Positions 5,536-8,437 of a stretch of DNA of 8,437 nt are shown piece after piece. The notes under the pieces are model-generated. The model was not told the origin of the DNA. It saw only the letters and a program-made list of their open reading frames with translations, and did not search any database. Position numbers and translations under genes: made by a program. The stretch covers positions 1 to 8,437 of the forward strand of contig CAJFOL010000101.1 in NCBI GenBank assembly GCA_904397185.1, in the 5' to 3' direction. The stretch comes from an uncultured Clostridia bacterium. Lineage in GTDB: Bacteria > Bacillota > Clostridia > Christensenellales > UBA1242. The number at the start of each line of letters is the position of its first letter. Positions within the stretch are counted from its first letter, which is position 1.

Positions 5536-8127
5536 ATGCAGGATAATAGTGAAGAATATTTAAAACTGATATCACGTTTGTCTTCCGTAAAAAAGGAAGA
5601 CAGGACAGAGTCGGGGAGAAGCTGGGAGAAGCTGTCGCAGTTTTTGAATACTGAGGCGGCAGCAGTGATCGAGGACAGCACATATCCGAAAAAAAGCGTC
5701 CTTAAGGCAAAAATCGACAACGCTCTGGATGACGCGCAGCTGTTTCTGCGCGAGCCGTATCTGTATGGAAAACCTGCAGTTGGCGTGCTTGGGGGAAAAG
5801 CAGCCTCGGCGGAAGCATCTTTTCTTCACCAACTTCTTAATTCATATATACCGTATGAGCTTTGTCTTCAGCGGTCGCTTCCATGTGCTGTATACAAGGG
5901 GGAACGTGTTCAAACAGCAGCAGTTGGAAAGAGCGGGAGCCTTATTCCGCTTGATATGGATGAATATTCATTGATGTTGGAGCTTTATAAGCAGAAACTG
6001 CGGATGGATGATCTGGCTGCAGGGATTACATTTTCCCTTCCGGATATGTCTGAAGGATATAATTTGATTCGTTTTCCCTGGTATGCGCAGGAGAAAGAAG
6101 AAGAGTATATACGTTTGGCAGGGCTTTGCAGCATATTTTTCATACTTTGGGACTCGGAATATCCAGACCGGTATGTGCCGAGAAGTGTAACAGATCAGGA
6201 AGTTCCGATAATTATTGCGGTGAGAGAAGAGGACGGCTCTGCTGTAAAATTTGCGGAAGAACTCCGCAGCAGAATACCAGGAGTTGATATTTCGGTAAAG
6301 AGTATAAAAGAATGTGCGTCGCTTATGGAAAAGCAGAATGGGATTCAATATAATTTTACTGTTGGAAACAGGATCTTTGCAGCTTTGTTAAAGCTTTTGG
6401 CTTATGAAAAATCTGAAGTGAAGAGGCATGCTGCAAATATAGAAAATCTTCAGCGCAGCGCAGTCTTTGTAGAAAATCTTCAGAATACACTCGACGAAAT
6501 CAGATCCGTTAAATCTGCGCAGAAAAACAGGGAGCTGAAGAATATCGAACGACTTACCGATGTTCTGAAGGAGACGGAAACGCTGCTGCAGGATTTTGAA
6601 AATACGCTTCTGCTTCAATATCCTTCTGAGGTGCGGGAAATGCTGAAAAGTGGAAAGTCCGCAGCATCTCAGCAGGAAATGTATTCTGAGGAGGAAGTTC
6701 TTTTCGTAATTGGATCATTTGAGAATTCGAACAGCGATCAATCGAATGAGGATATAGCCATGCGTATCGTCCGGTCGTTGACTGAGAGAGGATTCAAATA
6801 TGCAGCTCTGGACAATCTCTGGCTTCTGAAAGCAAGGGGGCAGCAGGTTCCGGAAAATATGTTGAATGATCTTATGTGCTATACAGGAAAAGACATTCGT
6901 TATATGCGGGCTGTGATTTGTTTCGCAGAGGAATTAAAGATTTCTGACAAAACAGCTGGCTGTATAGCTTCACAGATTCCGGCGAATACAGCAGATGAAC
7001 TCTATTATCTGGCATATTATACAGAATATACAAGTGGAAATACGGCAAAAACTGTCAGTGCATATGAAGAGGCGTTTGAAGGCGGAAGCAGAAAAGCAGG
7101 AGAATGGCTCACAGATCACTATTTTGGAAAAGCAGAAGACAAAATTAATCTTTCTGCTGATTTCAAGACACGTAAGGCAAAAAAACTTGCGGACAGCCTT
7201 ATTCCGCGTGCTGCAAGATATTATGGTATGTATTGCATTCTGAATCAAAAGAGGTTTTACAGACAGGGAATAACGTATCTGCGGATCGCTGCTGCGCTTG
7301 GCGATATACCTGCGATAAGGTTTTACGCGGGTTATCTTTTTGAACAAAGGGGCTCGGATGATAAAGAGACCGTTTATGCAGCTTTGGAATTGTATAAGTA
7401 TATGGATAATCATAATATTGCGGAAGAGAATTTGTCTGACAAGATAGGAATATTGTATTATAGATGCAAAGATTATGTTAACGCCAAAAAGTGGCTTCAG
7501 AAAAAGCATAAAATGCCGGAGGCGGCTTATTTGCTCGGCAGTATGTACTATAGTGGGACGGGATCCACAGCAAAGAACCCTGCAAAGGCACAGGAACTGT
7601 TAGGCTATGCTGCTTCCAACGGAAACAGTACCATAAGAAAAAATGCAAAGCAAAAATTACAGAACATAGAGAAAGAAAAAGAGAAACGAGTAAAAAAACT
7701 TGCAGAACAGAAAAAAACAGAATATAAGAAGACTGCAACTTATTCAAGCCATACTGTCAGCAGCAGTTCAAGTGATGACTGCTTTATTACTACTGCTGTG
7801 TGTGGTTCGGAAGGAAAATCAGATAACTGCGAGGAACTCACAGCGTTTCGGCGTTTCAGAGACACAGTATTGAAAAAGACACCTGAGGGACAGGCGTTGA
7901 TAAAGGAATATTACCGTATTGCTCCAGAAATCGTAAAATGTATATCCAGGGAACCGGACGCAGCAGAGATTTATCATTACCTTTATGAAAAATATATTGA
8001 ACCTGGATACTTACTATTGATGCAGGGCAAACAGAATGAAGCAAAGCGGTTATATGCCGAGGGGGTTTTGAGGCTTGCAAAAAAGTATGGTGTTGAAGTG
8101 AGCGTAGAAGGATTTGAACTTTTCTAA
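5536..8127 (+). CDS. Pseudo-GTPase / Sel1-repeat / CFI-box protein (863 aa)
   Basis: Residues 81-101 align without gaps to the P-loop region of GTPase 3 (VGVLGGKAASAEASFLHQLL against VIGLGGKFSAGKSLFINSLL), but the essential Gly-Lys is Ala-Glu (92-93). By the same comparison G2 TT becomes QR (about 112-113), G3 DTPG becomes RFPW (179-182), and G4 NKCD becomes REED (230-233). The fold is probably kept and nucleotide binding probably lost. Residues ~295-355 are a coiled coil. Residues ~485-715 contain Sel1/TPR-like helical repeats, clearest at AAYLLGSMYYSGTGS (663-677) with an AASNG ending. A Lys/Glu-rich then Ser-rich linker (706-746) leads to a C-terminal CFI-box domain: CFITTAVC at 749-756, then EELTAFRRFRD, LIKEYY and APEIV. 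I recall the CFI box as a C-terminal domain on otherwise unrelated bacterial proteins, function unknown. The start has GGGGAG 9 nt upstream. I infer a scaffold or regulator of the three GTPases. No transmembrane segment is seen. Confidence 0.88.
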   Translation: MQDNSEEYLKLISRLSSVKKEDRTESGRSWEKLSQFLNTEAAAVIEDSTYPKKSVLKAKIDNALDDAQLFLREPYLYGKPAVGVLGGKAASAEASFLHQLLNSYIPYELCLQRSLPCAVYKGERVQTAAVGKSGSLIPLDMDEYSLMLELYKQKLRMDDLAAGITFSLPDMSEGYNLIRFPWYAQEKEEEYIRLAGLCSIFFILWDSEYPDRYVPRSVTDQEVPIIIAVREEDGSAVKFAEELRSRIPGVDISVKSIKECASLMEKQNGIQYNFTVGNRIFAALLKLLAYEKSEVKRHAANIENLQRSAVFVENLQNTLDEIRSVKSAQKNRELKNIERLTDVLKETETLLQDFENTLLLQYPSEVREMLKSGKSAASQQEMYSEEEVLFVIGSFENSNSDQSNEDIAMRIVRSLTERGFKYAALDNLWLLKARGQQVPENMLNDLMCYTGKDIRYMRAVICFAEELKISDKTAGCIASQIPANTADELYYLAYYTEYTSGNTAKTVSAYEEAFEGGSRKAGEWLTDHYFGKAEDKINLSADFKTRKAKKLADSLIPRAARYYGMYCILNQKRFYRQGITYLRIAAALGDIPAIRFYAGYLFEQRGSDDKETVYAALELYKYMDNHNIAEENLSDKIGILYYRCKDYVNAKKWLQKKHKMPEAAYLLGSMYYSGTGSTAKNPAKAQELLGYAASNGNSTIRKNAKQKLQNIEKEKEKRVKKLAEQKKTEYKKTATYSSHTVSSSSSDDCFITTAVCGSEGKSDNCEELTAFRRFRDTVLKKTPEGQALIKEYYRIAPEIVKCISREPDAAEIYHYLYEKYIEPGYLLLMQGKQNEAKRLYAEGVLRLAKKYGVEVSVEGFELF

Positions 8128-8191
8128 AAAAATGGTTTGCAAAAAAACGGTCTCAAAAGGGTTGAAAAAATCAGAAATTAGCACTTACCTC

Positions 8192-8224
8192 TTGTCGTGT
8201 GGCGGGTGGTTTTGTCCTGTGGCG
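8192..8224. repeat. Two 13-bp direct repeats, 20-bp period (iteron- or operator-like)
   Basis: TTGTCGTGTGGCG (8192-8204) and TTGTCCTGTGGCG (8212-8224) match at 12 of 13 bases, with start points exactly 20 bp apart, about two helical turns, so a bound protein would sit on the same face. This is the arrangement of replication-initiator iterons or of a tandem operator. No third copy is visible in the window. They lie outside any credible gene, between the operon end and the terminator. Confidence 0.5.
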
Positions 8225-8226
8225 TC

Positions 8227-8276
8227 AGAGCCCGTAAAGCCTTATTTTACAAGGCTTTTGCGGGTTCTGTCTTTTT
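8227..8276 (+). terminator. Rho-independent terminator
   Basis: AGAGCCCGTAAAGCCTT (8227-8243) pairs with AAGGCTTTTGCGGGTTCT (8251-8268) around a 7-nt loop, giving a 17-bp stem with two G-T pairs and one bulged T. GTCTTTTTGC follows at 8269-8278, supplying the U-tract on the + strand. It is 99 bp past the stop of the last operon gene and is the first strong terminator after it, so it probably ends that transcript. There is no T-run on the minus-strand side. Confidence 0.75.
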
Positions 8277-8325
8277 GCTTTATAGGAAATTCCGATTTTT
8301 GGATAAGGGGGAAAAGAAGCCCTGC

Positions 8326-8347
8326 TGATCGAACATATGTTAGATCA
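8326..8347. promoter_or_regulatory. 22-bp near-palindrome with LexA-box-like core
   Basis: TGATCGAACATATGTTAGATCA is self-complementary except for one G/A pair (8331 with 8342). Its core CGAACATATGTT matches the Gram-positive LexA/DinR box CGAACRNRYGTTYC in its first 12 positions; the last two (AG) do not match. It may be a LexA-type operator, or a different dimer-binding or recombination site belonging to the element on the right. Confidence 0.4.
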
Positions 8348-8385
8348 ACAAGGGAATGGACATGACAATAGGACGATGGTTAGAT

Positions 8386-8437
8386 TTAGAAGATATAAAA
8401 ACCTTCTTCTCCAAACAAATCGTCAAAAGGGTCGTCT
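8386..8437 (-). CDS. Possible C-terminal end of a convergent gene (partial)
   Basis: On the minus strand the last 16 codons before a TAA (8386-8388) read DDPFDDLFGEEGFYIF. This is an acidic, aromatic tail with GC-rich first codon positions and GC-poor second positions, as expected of coding sequence. The gene would enter from the right edge and converge on the dynamin operon. Too little is visible to name a family. The + strand is also open here (ATG 8356 or 8362 to the edge, AGGGA at 8351-8355), giving MDMTIGRWLDLEDIK and so on, and could instead be the real gene. At most one of the two is likely to be real. Confidence 0.3.
   Translation of the reverse strand, partial: DDPFDDLFGEEGFYIF

Noticed and set aside
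5177..5720. Overlapping minus-strand frames at the gene 3/4 junction
   Set aside because: They have Ser/Cys/Phe-rich, low-quality translations with no ribosome sites, and lie antisense to clear coding sequence.
8114..8365. 83-codon + strand frame across the operon end and terminator
   Set aside because: It runs through the terminator hairpin, overlaps the gene 4 stop, has no ribosome site and gives an implausible protein.

Overview
The window looks like an accessory island of a low-to-mid GC Firmicute. A gut Clostridia/Lachnospiraceae-type genome is my best guess, from the purine-rich Shine-Dalgarno sites (AGGAG, AAGGAG, GGGGAG), the AGA/AGG/CGG arginine usage and the tight same-strand packing. 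That placement is an inference; no taxonomic marker gene is present.

Left edge (1-290): the window opens in the last ~75 nt of a group II intron, with a textbook domain V followed by a domain VI-like stem. A second hairpin whose tail repeats the intron's 3' end follows. About 170 bp of AT-rich DNA then leads to the operon; it holds only weak promoter candidates, a small palindrome and a 14-codon reading frame.

Centre (330-8127): four genes on the + strand with gaps of 16, -1 and 19 bp, almost certainly one operon. Genes 1, 2 and 3 (565, 751 and 405 aa) are dynamin-like large GTPases, each with a P-loop, a G2 threonine and a DxPG G3 motif. Gene 1 carries the only strong hydrophobic hairpin. 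Gene 2 is the longest GTPase and is built like LeoA-type bacterial dynamins. Gene 3 is short, essentially a G domain with a small helical tail. Gene 4 (863 aa) is the surprise: its N-terminus aligns with gene 3's G domain, but every nucleotide-binding motif is replaced (GK to AE, DTPG to RFPW, NKCD to REED). This pseudo-GTPase is followed by a coiled coil, Sel1/TPR-like repeats, a charged/serine linker and a C-terminal CFI-box domain (CFITTA...). I infer a multi-subunit membrane-remodelling machine, three active GTPases plus one catalytically dead scaffold or regulator. Its setting among mobile-element debris, and the known anti-phage role of LeoA/LeoBC dynamin pairs, make a defence function a reasonable but untested hypothesis.

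Right edge (8128-8437): no gene is complete here. It holds two 13-bp direct repeats 20 bp apart (iteron- or operator-like), a strong rho-independent terminator that probably ends the operon, a 22-bp near-palindrome containing a Gram-positive LexA-box-like core, and the possible last 16 codons of a convergent gene entering from the right.
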